Both the position numbers and the translations under genes were made by a program. A stretch of DNA of 64,000 nucleotides, taken from the NCBI RefSeq assembly GCF_029688865.1, contig NZ_JARUKV010000003.1:1-64000 (forward strand), in the 5' to 3' direction. Positions 1 to 7,908 of the stretch are shown here, one piece after another. The first letter of the stretch is position 1; each line of letters begins with the position of its first letter. This DNA comes from Natronococcus sp. A-GB7. GTDB lineage: Archaea; Halobacteriota; Halobacteria; Halobacteriales; Natrialbaceae. The notes beneath the pieces were generated by a model that had not been told where the DNA came from, searched no databases, and was given only the letters and a program-made list of their open reading frames with translations.

Positions 1-163
1 CTTCGTCGAATTGCCTCTATCCTGTGATGCATTCGCGCGCTGTATTCAGCACGGTTCTATCAACATCACCGATAGCTGATAGAAGTAGCAGCATTACGTT
101 CGCACGCTCTACATAACGCTCGGTCACTTGGGTCCAGATCCGCGGAGAGAATCCGATTGCTAC
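1..163. other. Left-edge stretch without a gene
   Basis: I see no coding region, RNA gene or clear repeat here. It lies downstream of the leftward helicase gene, so it may hold that gene's 3' untranslated region. It is less G+C-rich than the coding sequence beside it. Confidence 0.5.
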
Positions 164-2017
164 CTATCCGTCCGTATCCCAGACGTCCGCCAGCGGACTC
201 GAGCCCGACGAGCGCCGCGAGCGCGAGCTGGAACTACCGCGGCCGCTGCTCGAGTAGCCGCCCGAGCTCCGGCCCGAATCGCTCCGAGATCGACCGGCCG
301 AACTCGAGCCCTTGCGTACTGCCGCACTCGGCTCGAACGCAGGCAGCTCCGGGCGCTCCATGCGTTCGACCTGGGCGGCGAACCAGTCGGGCATATCCGA
401 GCGGGCGCGATCGAACACGTCGAGCAGGCTCGAGTCGGCCAGATAGGTCGCGCCGTAGTCGTCTGGGGCACGGACGACCCGCCCGCAGGCCTGGATGATC
501 GTCCGCAAGGCGGTCCGGTAGTACCACGCCCACTGGCCCTCCTCGAGGCGGTGGGCGACCCTCGAGTCGCCAGTGTTGAGGAAGGGCGCCTTACAGAGCA
601 CCTGCCAGCGACAGAGCTCGCCTTTGAGATCCAGCGCCTCCTCCATCTTCACCGAGAGGAAGACGTCGGGGTCGTCGCTCGCTTTCCACTCCTCTAAGGC
701 GGCGTCGCGGCTGTCCCGGTCGTGGACGCGGATCCGATCGCCGACGCCGAAATCACCCAGGAGGTCGGCCAGCCGCTCCTGGATGTCGTAGGAGTGGGCG
801 TGGACCAGCCCCTTCTCGTCGGGGTGTTCCTGCATGACCCGGACGATCGTTCGAGCGAGTTTCGGCGTGGTCTCCGAGCGGTGCTCGTAGGTCATCTTCC
901 CCTGCGTGACGTCGTACAGCGGGCGGTGCTCGACGGGAAACGTGTGCTCGACGTCGACCAAGGCGACGTCTGCGGGATCGAGCCCGACCTGCCGGCAGAA
1001 GGCGGCCTTGTTCAGGATCGTCGCCGACAGCAGCGCGAACTTGTTCCCGCGGTCCCAGACCGTGTGGCGGAGGTAGCGCTCGGGATCCATCGGCTTGATC
1101 GTCAGCGGCCCGCCGAGCTTCTCACCCTCCCCCTCGGAATCACCGCTGTCGCCCTCGCTTCCGCTGGAGCGCGGATCGGACTGGTCGACCAGCCACGTCG
1201 TCGCGCTCTGTGGATCCCGGTAGTCCGAGACGAACCAGTCGAGTTCGCCGATCAGCTCCTGGAGGCGGTCGCGCTGGCGGACCTCTCGCGGAGTGAGCGA
1301 CTCCTGGGCGAGCAGCTCGTCCTTTCGGCGGGTACAGATCTGGGCGACGTTCTCCGCGTACCGGACCGCTCGATCCAGACCGTCGAGCTCGGGCACCCGG
1401 AGCTCGTCCCAGAACGGCACCGTCCGCGGTCCCAGTTGAATGGTCGCGTACATCTCGGCCCACTCGGCGAGCCCGTGGGCCTCGTCGATCACGACGACGT
1501 CGCGCTTGCGAAAGACCTCGCTGCCCGCCGTCTGCATGAAGTAGGCCAGCGTCATCGCCGCGATCGACCGGTTCGAGGCGATCGCCCGGTCGGAGAAGTA
1601 CGGACAGCGGTGTTTGACCGAGCAGTCGTACCCCCGTTCGCGGACGCAGGGGGCCTGGTTGACCGGCGTGTCACGCTCGTCGGGGAGGATGCAGGTGTAG
1701 TTGGACTTCCCACGGATCACGTTCAGGTCGGCCAGCAGGTCGTCGGCCGCGACGTCGTCGAGCTGGGAGACCTGCGGGGTCGTGTAGTAGGCGCCCGCGG
1801 CCTCGCTGGGCTCCGCCTCCTCGACGGTCCGTGCGCAGCCGGCGACCGCGCGGGCGAGCAGGGACTTGCCGCTGCCCGTCGGCGCGCGCACCAACACGAC
1901 GTCGTTGCCGGCCGCGAACGCGTCGCGAACGTCGCGGAGGGCTTGCTCCTGGGTCCCACGGTAGCTCGGCGCGGGGAAGGCCTCGAAGATCCGCTCGGGG
2001 TTCACCGTTCGATCCAC
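164..2017 (-). CDS. XPD/Rad3-like superfamily 2 DNA helicase with Fe-S cluster
   Basis: This 617-residue protein is predicted to unwind DNA using ATP. The Walker A motif (APTGSGKS) is at about residues 45-52 and the DEAH box at 178-181. Between them lie four cysteines, C109, C124, C132 and C138, spaced like the 4Fe-4S ligands of XPD, DinG and Rad3. The C-terminal helicase domain carries a motif VI-like QACGRVVR. The last ~50 residues are a low-complexity Ser/Arg/Gly tail, which is unusual for the family and probably disordered. Archaeal XPD-type helicases act in DNA repair or recombination; the exact role here is not shown by context. The gene stands alone, with a degenerate tRNA-like element behind its start. 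Confidence 0.9.
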   Translation of the reverse strand: MDRTVNPERIFEAFPAPSYRGTQEQALRDVRDAFAAGNDVVLVRAPTGSGKSLLARAVAGCARTVEEAEPSEAAGAYYTTPQVSQLDDVAADDLLADLNVIRGKSNYTCILPDERDTPVNQAPCVRERGYDCSVKHRCPYFSDRAIASNRSIAAMTLAYFMQTAGSEVFRKRDVVVIDEAHGLAEWAEMYATIQLGPRTVPFWDELRVPELDGLDRAVRYAENVAQICTRRKDELLAQESLTPREVRQRDRLQELIGELDWFVSDYRDPQSATTWLVDQSDPRSSGSEGDSGDSEGEGEKLGGPLTIKPMDPERYLRHTVWDRGNKFALLSATILNKAAFCRQVGLDPADVALVDVEHTFPVEHRPLYDVTQGKMTYEHRSETTPKLARTIVRVMQEHPDEKGLVHAHSYDIQERLADLLGDFGVGDRIRVHDRDSRDAALEEWKASDDPDVFLSVKMEEALDLKGELCRWQVLCKAPFLNTGDSRVAHRLEEGQWAWYYRTALRTIIQACGRVVRAPDDYGATYLADSSLLDVFDRARSDMPDWFAAQVERMERPELPAFEPSAAVRKGSSSAGRSRSDSGRSSGGYSSSGRGSSSSRSRRSSGSSPLADVWDTDG

Positions 2018-2186
2018 GGGGCGGTCGCGTCCTAAAGGCTGCGAACCGTTACGCCCCGTGCAACCGTCGTCGTCCGTTTCGCTCGTCGAAACTCGAGAAG
2101 GCGCCGCCTATCGGGACGTAGGCGGTCGATACGATCGGGGTAGCGGGTCGATTACGAATACGGATCCCGCCCTCAAGTTCGAGTGC

Positions 2187-2273
2187 GGAAGGGTCGCTCA
2201 GCGGTAGAGCACCGCGGTGCCCTCGGCCCGCGGCGGCCATCGTGCCTCGTGGCGTTCAAATCCCACCCCTTCC
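2187..2273 (+). tRNA. tRNA-like sequence, probably degenerate
   Basis: A 7-bp acceptor stem (GGAAGGG at 2187-2193 with CCCTTCC at 2267-2273) encloses a regular D-arm (GCTC, loop AGCGGTA, GAGC). At the other end is a T-arm with the canonical loop TTCAAAT followed by CCCAC directly against the acceptor. The anticodon region is abnormal: a 6-bp CCGCGG/CCGCGG stem closes a 10-nt loop, and about 10 nt extra lie before the T-stem. The T-stem has one extra C (GTGG-C-G). D- and T-arms recall Cys-type archaeal tRNAs, but no GCA anticodon sits in a normal loop. It is most likely a tRNA pseudogene; a tRNA with unusual introns is the alternative. Confidence 0.5.
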
Positions 2274-2360
2274 GCTCGCGGCGCCGGGTCGAACGATCGC
2301 GGTCGTGCTTTCGGTGGTGTGTCACACGCTCGCTCCCTCCACTCGTCCTCCGGCGCCGCC

Positions 2361-2606
2361 TCAACTCGACTCGAGTCGCGACGTCTCCCCGTCGACCTGC
2401 TCCAGCCGGGCGACGTCCGCGTCCGTCGGTTCGTCCGGCAGGGCCGCAATACAGGGGTAACACAGCAGGTGGTCCGAGCCGTTCTCGAACTCCAGGGTCA
2501 TCGCGGAGCCCTGGCTGCCGTCGTCCTCGCCGAACGTCCAGAGGTTGGCGATGCCGCCGGCGACCGTCACCGTTCGGCCGCAGCCGTCGCAGGTGTCCCG
2601 CGCCAT
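2361..2606 (-). CDS. Small CxxC zinc-finger protein
   Basis: An 81-residue acidic protein with two knuckles, C6-x2-C9 near the N-terminus and C49-x2-C52 (LLCYPC), which should bind one zinc. Such small zinc-finger proteins are abundant and conserved in haloarchaea, and most have no assigned function. It starts at ATG 2606, is transcribed divergently from the YkgJ-type gene, and shares a short intergenic promoter region with it. I cannot assign a reaction or partner. The C-terminal third (DEPTDADVARLEQ and onward) has no recognisable motif. Confidence 0.7.
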   Translation of the reverse strand: MARDTCDGCGRTVTVAGGIANLWTFGEDDGSQGSAMTLEFENGSDHLLCYPCIAALPDEPTDADVARLEQVDGETSRLESS

Positions 2607-2686
2607 ACGCGAGTATCCGTCTCGAGCCGTGAAAGTCGTTCCCCCGCGGCACAGCGGTTATGGCCACGCCCGCGGTACCGACGCCC

Positions 2687-3628
2687 ATGGAGGTGAACTG
2701 TCACGGCTGTGCCGGCTGCTGTCTCGACTGGCGGCCGCTGCTCGAGGCCGACGATGGGTCGAATCGACGACGGCGCGCCCGATCGGCACCACACGACGGC
2801 GGCGCCGAACGCGAGCGGGCGTTCTCCGAGCGCGTGCCGCTGGGCGGCAGTTACAACTTCGTCGCGCTGACCCGCGGCGAGATTCGGACTCTCCTCGAGC
2901 GGGGTGCGGCCGCGGCGCTAACCCCGCGGTTCTGGACGGTCGCCGAGGAACGCGAGGGCGTCGAGATCGGCGACCGCCGCGTGGCCGCCGTCGCCGGCCG
3001 TCCGGTCTTCTTCGTCGGCCTGCGGAAACCGCCGAAACCCGTCGCCCCCTTCGGCCGCGAGGAGCCGACGTGGCTGCCGACCTGCGTCTTCCTCGACCCG
3101 ACGACGCTGCAGTGTCGGATCCACGGGAGCGACCGCTTCCCCGACGAGTGCGGAACCTATCCCGAACAGACCCTCGCGCTGGGTGCCGAAACCGAGTGCG
3201 AGCGCGTCGAGACCCGGTTCGGCGGTGAGCGTCTGCTCGAGCGAGACCACGACGATCCCGACGGACTGCTGTTCGGTCCGCAGGCGCTGGGCGCGAAGCT
3301 GTTCTGTCACCCACGTCCCGACGAACTCGAGGGGCTGCTCGACCGGCTCGAGCGTGGCGAGCCGTCGGCGACTGACCGAGCCGAGTGTATCGCCGTCGCC
3401 GCGGCCTCGAGTCCCGGCACCGTCGCCGTCTCGAAGCCCCACTACGAGCGGGCGCTCGAGCGTCTCGAGGGCGACGAGCCGGACGGCGACGCGTGGATCG
3501 CTCCCGCGATCGAGGAGTGGCACCGACGTCGGGATCGAACTCGAGCCGGCGAGGCGATTCCCGATCCTGAACTCGCGGCGAAGATCGAGGATCGACGCGG
3601 CGCTCCCGAAACCCCTGGCTGGGAGTGA
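2687..3628 (+). CDS. YkgJ-family cysteine cluster protein
   Basis: A 313-residue protein opening with C5, C8, C11 and C12 in a CxxCxxCC pattern. A second Cys group follows in the middle (a conserved CVFLDPTTLQC stretch and then DECGTYP). This is the layout of the UPF0153/YkgJ family, putative Fe-S or zinc proteins of unknown activity. The longer reading frame begins at ATG 2660, but ATG 2687 places the Cys cluster at the very N-terminus, as in family members, and is preferred. The C-terminal ~110 residues are acidic and look family-variable. It stands alone, 59 nt before the next gene. Confidence 0.8.
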   Translation: MEVNCHGCAGCCLDWRPLLEADDGSNRRRRARSAPHDGGAERERAFSERVPLGGSYNFVALTRGEIRTLLERGAAAALTPRFWTVAEEREGVEIGDRRVAAVAGRPVFFVGLRKPPKPVAPFGREEPTWLPTCVFLDPTTLQCRIHGSDRFPDECGTYPEQTLALGAETECERVETRFGGERLLERDHDDPDGLLFGPQALGAKLFCHPRPDELEGLLDRLERGEPSATDRAECIAVAAASSPGTVAVSKPHYERALERLEGDEPDGDAWIAPAIEEWHRRRDRTRAGEAIPDPELAAKIEDRRGAPETPGWE

Positions 3629-3687
3629 GTCGAGGACGGAACCGCTGCAACGCGACTCGTTAAGAGCCGATCGTCCGTACCCGTCGT

Positions 3688-4647
3688 ATGAACGTACTCG
3701 TGACGGGTGCGACCGGCTTCGTCGGGAGTCGCCTCGTCGCCGCGCTGCGTGCGATGACCGACCACGACGTGACGGTGCTCGTTCGGGACGCCGACGACTA
3801 CGAGCCGCCCGACGACGGAATCACCGTCGCGGAGGGCGACGTCCTCGAGGAGGGCAGCTTCGAGGACGCTCTGGAGGGGATCGACGTCGCCTACTATCTG
3901 ATCCACACGATGGGCAGCGGCGACAAAGACCTGATCGCGCAGGACCGACGCGCCGCGCGGAACTTCGAGCGGGCGGCGACCGACGCCGGGCTCGAGCGGA
4001 TCGTCTACCTCAGCGGGCTGGGCAACGAAGACGAGCGGCTGTCGGAACACCTGGCCTCGCGCCGGCTCGTCGAGTCCGAGCTGCAGGCCGGCAGCGCCGA
4101 GGTGACGGTGCTGCGGGCGGCGATCATCATTGGCGGGGAGAGCGCGAGCTTCCAGATCGTCCGCCAGCTCGCAAAGCGACTCCCGGTGATGGTGACCCCG
4201 CGGTGGGTCCGCGTCGACTGCCAGCCGATCGCCATCGACGACGTGATCGCGTACCTGCTCGCGGTCCTCGAGCGACCCGAAACCGCGGGCGAGACCTACG
4301 AGATCGGCGGTCCGGACGTGCTCACCTACGGGGAGATGCTCCGGACGACCGCGAGAATCATGAGAGGCTGGGAACCGATGATCGTCCCGGTCCCGGTGCT
4401 GACGCCGACGCTGTCGGCGTACTGGGTCGACCTCGTCACCGACGTCGACCCGCAGGTCGCCCACCGGCTGATCGAGGGGATGGTCAACCCGGTTGTCGTC
4501 GAGGACTATCGCCTGCAGGAGCTCGTCGGCGTCGATCCGACGCCGTTCGAGGACGCCGTCCGCAGCGCGCTCGCCGAAGAAGTGACCCTCGACGGGGACA
4601 CCCTCGAGAGCGGGCTGCCCGACGAGGGGCGCCCGCTCGAGGAATGA
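3688..4647 (+). CDS. Atypical SDR / NmrA-like NAD(P)-binding protein
   Basis: A 319-residue Rossmann-fold protein. The nucleotide-binding motif TGATGFVG is at residues 6-13, with further SDR signatures downstream (YLSGLG, a GGPDVLTY segment). The classical YxxxK active-site pair is not evident, which fits the atypical SDRs (NmrA-like, complex-I NDUFA9-like) that often act as NAD(P)H-sensing or reductase-like proteins. Its stop codon overlaps the start of the next gene in an ATGA, so the two are very likely co-transcribed. A TATA-like element (GTTAAG) about 30 nt before the ATG suggests a leaderless message. The substrate is unknown. Confidence 0.85.
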   Translation: MNVLVTGATGFVGSRLVAALRAMTDHDVTVLVRDADDYEPPDDGITVAEGDVLEEGSFEDALEGIDVAYYLIHTMGSGDKDLIAQDRRAARNFERAATDAGLERIVYLSGLGNEDERLSEHLASRRLVESELQAGSAEVTVLRAAIIIGGESASFQIVRQLAKRLPVMVTPRWVRVDCQPIAIDDVIAYLLAVLERPETAGETYEIGGPDVLTYGEMLRTTARIMRGWEPMIVPVPVLTPTLSAYWVDLVTDVDPQVAHRLIEGMVNPVVVEDYRLQELVGVDPTPFEDAVRSALAEEVTLDGDTLESGLPDEGRPLEE

Positions 4648-5369
4648 CCCGAACTCCGGAGTACGGCGAGACGTGGGTCTACGAGAGCATCGTCGGTGCG
4701 CTGCCGGGGGTCGACCTTTCGGATCGGCTCGCCATCGGGATCCAGTTCGCGGTCTTCGAGGCGGCGCTGCTCGTGGTCGCGGCCGCCTACGGGCTGTGGG
4801 GAGCGGTCGTTCCGGGGACCGTCGCCGTCCTCGTCGCGGCGGTCGGCAGCTGGCTCATGCTCCGGTACAGCCGCTCGGTTCGTGCGCTTCGGTCGCCGGA
4901 GGGGTATCGGCGCGTGCTGTTCGGCTCGAACATCGAGGTCGTCCTCGGGGTGGTGGCGTTCGTCCTCCTGGTCACGTACCTGTTCGTCACCGATCCCCGG
5001 ACCAGCGACGTGCCGTTGCTGACGGAGATCCTCGGTCCGGAACCGCCGGCGCTGGCGGTCGCCCTGTTACTGTTGATCCTCTGGGACGTCGTCTACCGGA
5101 TCGGCACCTGCTGGTGGGCGACCGTCGCCGGGCTCTGGCGGTCGATCGTCTACGAGTTCGAGCCGAAGACGACCCGAGAGTACGCCCGGACTGACGGACT
5201 CAACGTGGCGTTCGCGGGAGTCCAGCTGCTGTTCGTCCCGTTCGTTCTCGGTCATCCGATCCTCGTCGGTGCGCTCGTGGGCCACGTGATCGCCGTCGTC
5301 GCGGTGGCGGCGCTGTCGGTACTGCTACAGCGACGATCCCAGAAAGAATCCGGAGGGACGACCCCCTAA
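4644..5369 (+). CDS. Multi-pass membrane protein, unknown function
   Basis: A 241-residue protein with about six hydrophobic helices (for example around residues 28-50, 52-75, 98-120 and 140-160, with a C-terminal pair at about 195-235) and a short cytoplasmic-looking N-terminus. I do not recognise the family. It begins at ATG 4644, overlapping the SDR stop by 4 nt, so it may anchor or serve that enzyme. Its stop overlaps the convergent small gene at 5366 by 4 nt. A DUF-type haloarchaeal membrane family is the likeliest home. Confidence 0.75.
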   Translation: MTRTPEYGETWVYESIVGALPGVDLSDRLAIGIQFAVFEAALLVVAAAYGLWGAVVPGTVAVLVAAVGSWLMLRYSRSVRALRSPEGYRRVLFGSNIEVVLGVVAFVLLVTYLFVTDPRTSDVPLLTEILGPEPPALAVALLLLILWDVVYRIGTCWWATVAGLWRSIVYEFEPKTTREYARTDGLNVAFAGVQLLFVPFVLGHPILVGALVGHVIAVVAVAALSVLLQRRSQKESGGTTP

Positions 5370-5539
5370 TCCGACTTCATCTCTTCGAACTGGCTCAGCA
5401 GCTCCTCGGCCGACTCGCCGGCGTCGTACTCGACCTTACCGTGGTAGATCGTCCGCTCGTCGTCGAAATCCGCATCCACCCGCGAAGCCTGTGCCTCGCG
5501 CCGCTCGTGTTCGTCTTCGTCATAGGCACCCATTGACAT
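5366..5539 (-). CDS. DUF5786-like small haloarchaeal protein
   Basis: A 57-residue, strongly acidic protein. From the internal ATG at 5533 it reads MGAYDEDEHERRE and onward, matching my memory of the short DUF5786 family of haloarchaea (MGxGSYDESE-type start). Both ATG 5539 and ATG 5533 are possible starts; a TATA-like TGATAAG about 27-34 nt upstream of 5539 supports that start. No function is known. It is divergent from the DUF5784-like gene and convergent, with a 4-nt stop overlap, with the membrane protein gene. Confidence 0.7.
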   Translation of the reverse strand: MSMGAYDEDEHERREAQASRVDADFDDERTIYHGKVEYDAGESAEELLSQFEEMKSD

Positions 5540-5616
5540 GGTAAGTATACACATTGTAGGCAGCTGATGCTTATCAATGTAACGGTGACCCACACCCCCG
5601 TCGTCCCGTCAGCGAA

Positions 5617-5626
5617 CAGTATATAC
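5617..5626 (+). promoter_or_regulatory. TATA box for the DUF5784-like gene
   Basis: The sequence CAGTATATAC lies about 27 nt before the GTG at 5650, the spacing expected for a leaderless archaeal transcript. This supports the GTG start. Confidence 0.6.
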
Positions 5627-5649
5627 CCTCCCGGACACAATCTATCGGC

Positions 5650-6663
5650 GTGGCACGGCCGCTTCGCTTTCGTTACTCGCCCGCCCGCTGGAGCGAGCAA
5701 CGAGTCCGACAGGAGATACTGGGTCCGCTTCGCTCGAACATCGGCGCTCGAGCCGCGGCCCCGCGATTCGATATCGGCGCAGACTGGGAGACGCACCGCT
5801 TCGAGATGCAAAACGGCGACCTCGCACTTTTCGCTCGCAACGGCGAGGAGGCCTACTGGATGGGCAACACGGAGACCCCCTCCTCGCTGTGGAAGACCGA
5901 CAAGTTCGGCTGGAAGGACGTTCCCTACCACGTCGCTCGCTGGAATCAGCGAGAGCTGCTCGCGACGCTGCACGAGACCGATCCCTGGCTCGCGGACTAC
6001 CCCTACCTCTCGTGGTTCTTCCTGCCCGTCTTCATGTCCAAGGACGGACGCGATTCCACACGGGCTTTCTTCCGTGAACACGCCGCGGGGTTTCCCGACG
6101 CCGGTCGCCGCGAGGCAACCCGCTACTTCGAGAACTTCCTCGAGACCGGCGTGCTCGACGACTACCGACCGACCATGGCCGGGAAGCTGGGCACCAGCAA
6201 CCACGTCGACCGCGTCCGGATGAGCGCCGCCATGGGCGAGTTCATCGCCGCGAAGATCCTCACCGACGCAGGCTACGAGGTCACCCCCGAGATCGAGGTG
6301 ACGACCGGACACTCGCTGGACTACCGGGCCGAGGACGAGGAGACGAACCGCCTCGTCGAGGTAACCCGACCCCAGCCGCCGGCCAACCGGGCCGCGGCCG
6401 GCCCCGTCGCTGCCGTTCGGGACACCGCCGAGACCAAGACCGACGGCCAGCTCGCCGAACACGGCGGGGGCGCCGTGTTGTTCGTCGACTGCTCGAGCTT
6501 CCGGGACGACGCCTGGGCTGCAGTACGGGGTGAACAGCCCGACCTGCGACACCGCCCCGCGGTCGTCTACCGCGCTCGTCCCGACGGTTACGTCGAGGGC
6601 TACCGGAAGGGGTCGGTTCCACTCGAGTTCGGCGACGCGATCGAGTTTTTCGATTCCTCGTGA
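5650..6663 (+). CDS. DUF5784-like haloarchaeal protein
   Basis: A 337-residue soluble protein resembling the haloarchaea-specific DUF5784 family, whose activity is unknown to me. The start is GTG, supported by a TATA box 27 nt upstream. The C-terminal half contains an E-rich helix (GEFIAAKIL), then HSLDYRA and LVEVTRP, an order reminiscent of the PD-(D/E)xK nuclease core. The expected Lys is replaced by Thr, so this is only a hint. It is divergent from the DUF5786-like gene and immediately precedes a transposase relic. Confidence 0.7.
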   Translation: MARPLRFRYSPARWSEQRVRQEILGPLRSNIGARAAAPRFDIGADWETHRFEMQNGDLALFARNGEEAYWMGNTETPSSLWKTDKFGWKDVPYHVARWNQRELLATLHETDPWLADYPYLSWFFLPVFMSKDGRDSTRAFFREHAAGFPDAGRREATRYFENFLETGVLDDYRPTMAGKLGTSNHVDRVRMSAAMGEFIAAKILTDAGYEVTPEIEVTTGHSLDYRAEDEETNRLVEVTRPQPPANRAAAGPVAAVRDTAETKTDGQLAEHGGGAVLFVDCSSFRDDAWAAVRGEQPDLRHRPAVVYRARPDGYVEGYRKGSVPLEFGDAIEFFDSS

Positions 6664-6761
6664 AGCAGATCGTTGATCGTGGGAGCTGTAGCTGAAGATC
6701 GGAGAGGACAAGCGACCGCGCCAGCGGTTCCCGATCCGTTCTCGAGCCGCCGCTTCGTGTC

Positions 6762-7000
6762 GGAGCAGCTGTAGCGGACCTGATGCAGCAGGAGTCGCTG
6801 GCCGTCTCCGTCGACGGATTTCGGTCGTATGAGCCACGAGATGTTGGCGACAAGTTCGACCGACAATACGTCGTCCACAGCGACAGTGAAGACGCTGCTG
6901 AAGACGTCATCTCAGCATCTGTGAGAGCCACGACTCGCTGATGTGACCGTGGCTCTCACCCCCTCGAAGTGTCTCAAAAGACAAACTCGCACCCCATTTT
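6762..7000 (+). pseudogene. Decayed IS1595-type transposase, C-terminal fragment
   Basis: The first frame (6762-6941) reads VDGFRSYEP and then FDRQYVVHSDSE before stopping. After a frameshift near 6910-6920, the second frame (from 6920) reads CESHDSLM, an in-frame TGA, then PWLSPPRSVSKDKL. From memory, haloarchaeal IS1595-family transposases carry a 'DGFxxYE ... HSDxEYAD ... CESHxSLxxPWLSPHRGxSKDKL' region near their C-terminus, so order and motifs match. One frameshift, one nonsense codon and the missing N-terminal domain show that it is dead. I could not find terminal inverted repeats or a target duplication. Confidence 0.7.
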
Positions 7001-7066
7001 ATGCTGTTAACTGATCCGCCCCTATTAGCCGACATCATTAACTCTTCTTGTCCGTTGACTTTCCGC

Positions 7067-7555
7067 ATGGAGAAAGTGACCATCGATAACGTGCGAAACG
7101 AGGTCAACCCGATGCAAGTTCACGACGTACGCCGACCGGTCTCGGACGCGCTCGGAACCGACCACTTCGCGATGAACTACTTCGAACTTGCGCCGGGCGA
7201 TTCCTTCTCCGGGGGGCTTCACACGCATCACGACCAGGAAGAAGTCTTCTATATCGAGGAGGGAACGGCTGTATTCGAGGTCGGCGAGGAGCGCGAACGG
7301 GTAACCGTCGAGGAAGGGGAAGTCATCAGATTCGAACCCGGAGAGTTCCAGATGGGCTACGCGAAAAAGGAGACCGGAAACGAGGTTATCGGCTGGGCGA
7401 TGGGTGCACCCGGCTCGACCCACGACTGGGAGGAGCTCGAATCGGTGGTGTCATGCCAGGAGTGTGAGGAGGAAGTTCGACACGCGACGAGGATTAATTC
7501 GGAGGGCCGATTCGAGTTCACCTGCACCGAGTGTGGCAACGAGTTTGCGATGTGA
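7067..7555 (+). CDS. Cupin-domain protein with C-terminal zinc ribbon
   Basis: A 162-residue protein. Residues ~30-110 form a cupin 2 barrel: the GLHTHHDQEEVFYIEEG segment supplies the metal-binding His and Glu of cupin motif 1, and a second motif follows near RFEPGEFQ. The C-terminal ~40 residues hold two CxxC knuckles (CQEC and CTEC), a small zinc ribbon. Start ATG 7067 is preferred over the upstream in-frame ATG 7001, because a TATA-like CATTAAC lies about 30 nt before it and the upstream part is transposase relic. Fusion of a cupin to a zinc ribbon suggests a sensor or storage role; the ligand is unknown. Confidence 0.8.
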   Translation: MEKVTIDNVRNEVNPMQVHDVRRPVSDALGTDHFAMNYFELAPGDSFSGGLHTHHDQEEVFYIEEGTAVFEVGEERERVTVEEGEVIRFEPGEFQMGYAKKETGNEVIGWAMGAPGSTHDWEELESVVSCQECEEEVRHATRINSEGRFEFTCTECGNEFAM

Positions 7556-7908
7556 GCAGAGGTGTTCCGCGACGCGGTCGAGGCCGAAGTGTACTGTCGT
7601 AGAAGTTGAACGTATTTGCAGTACGAACTGCTGGAGCCAGCCCCCATCCGTCGATCTTCGTTATCACTCGGCACCTATGAGCGAGGATTTCCGTGAATTA
7701 CTACAGTTGGGCTGGCAACGGAGGCTTTCCACGCCCTCCCCGGCCGAGTCGTACGCTCACGGGTCGCCGACCGCTCACGTACTCGTCCCTTCCACGGGTC
7801 GATCGATCGCTTCTCACCGTCGTTCGAACTGACCGACAGCGCGCTCCATCGCACCGTGGATCGGCCGGTCCGTAGCGAAGCGCGGTGCAACGAAATCGGA
7901 TCGATCGG
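7556..7908. other. Intergenic stretch, nothing recognised
   Basis: This gap lies between the ends of two convergent genes. The only plus-strand reading frame of note would run from ATG 7677 for about 51 codons; it lacks a promoter-like site and recognisable motifs, so I do not call it. No clear terminal repeats or RNA gene were seen. Confidence 0.5.

Noticed and set aside
7677-7832. Possible 51-codon ORF
   Set aside because: There is no convincing promoter and no recognisable motif, and the frame is easily open by chance at this G+C content.
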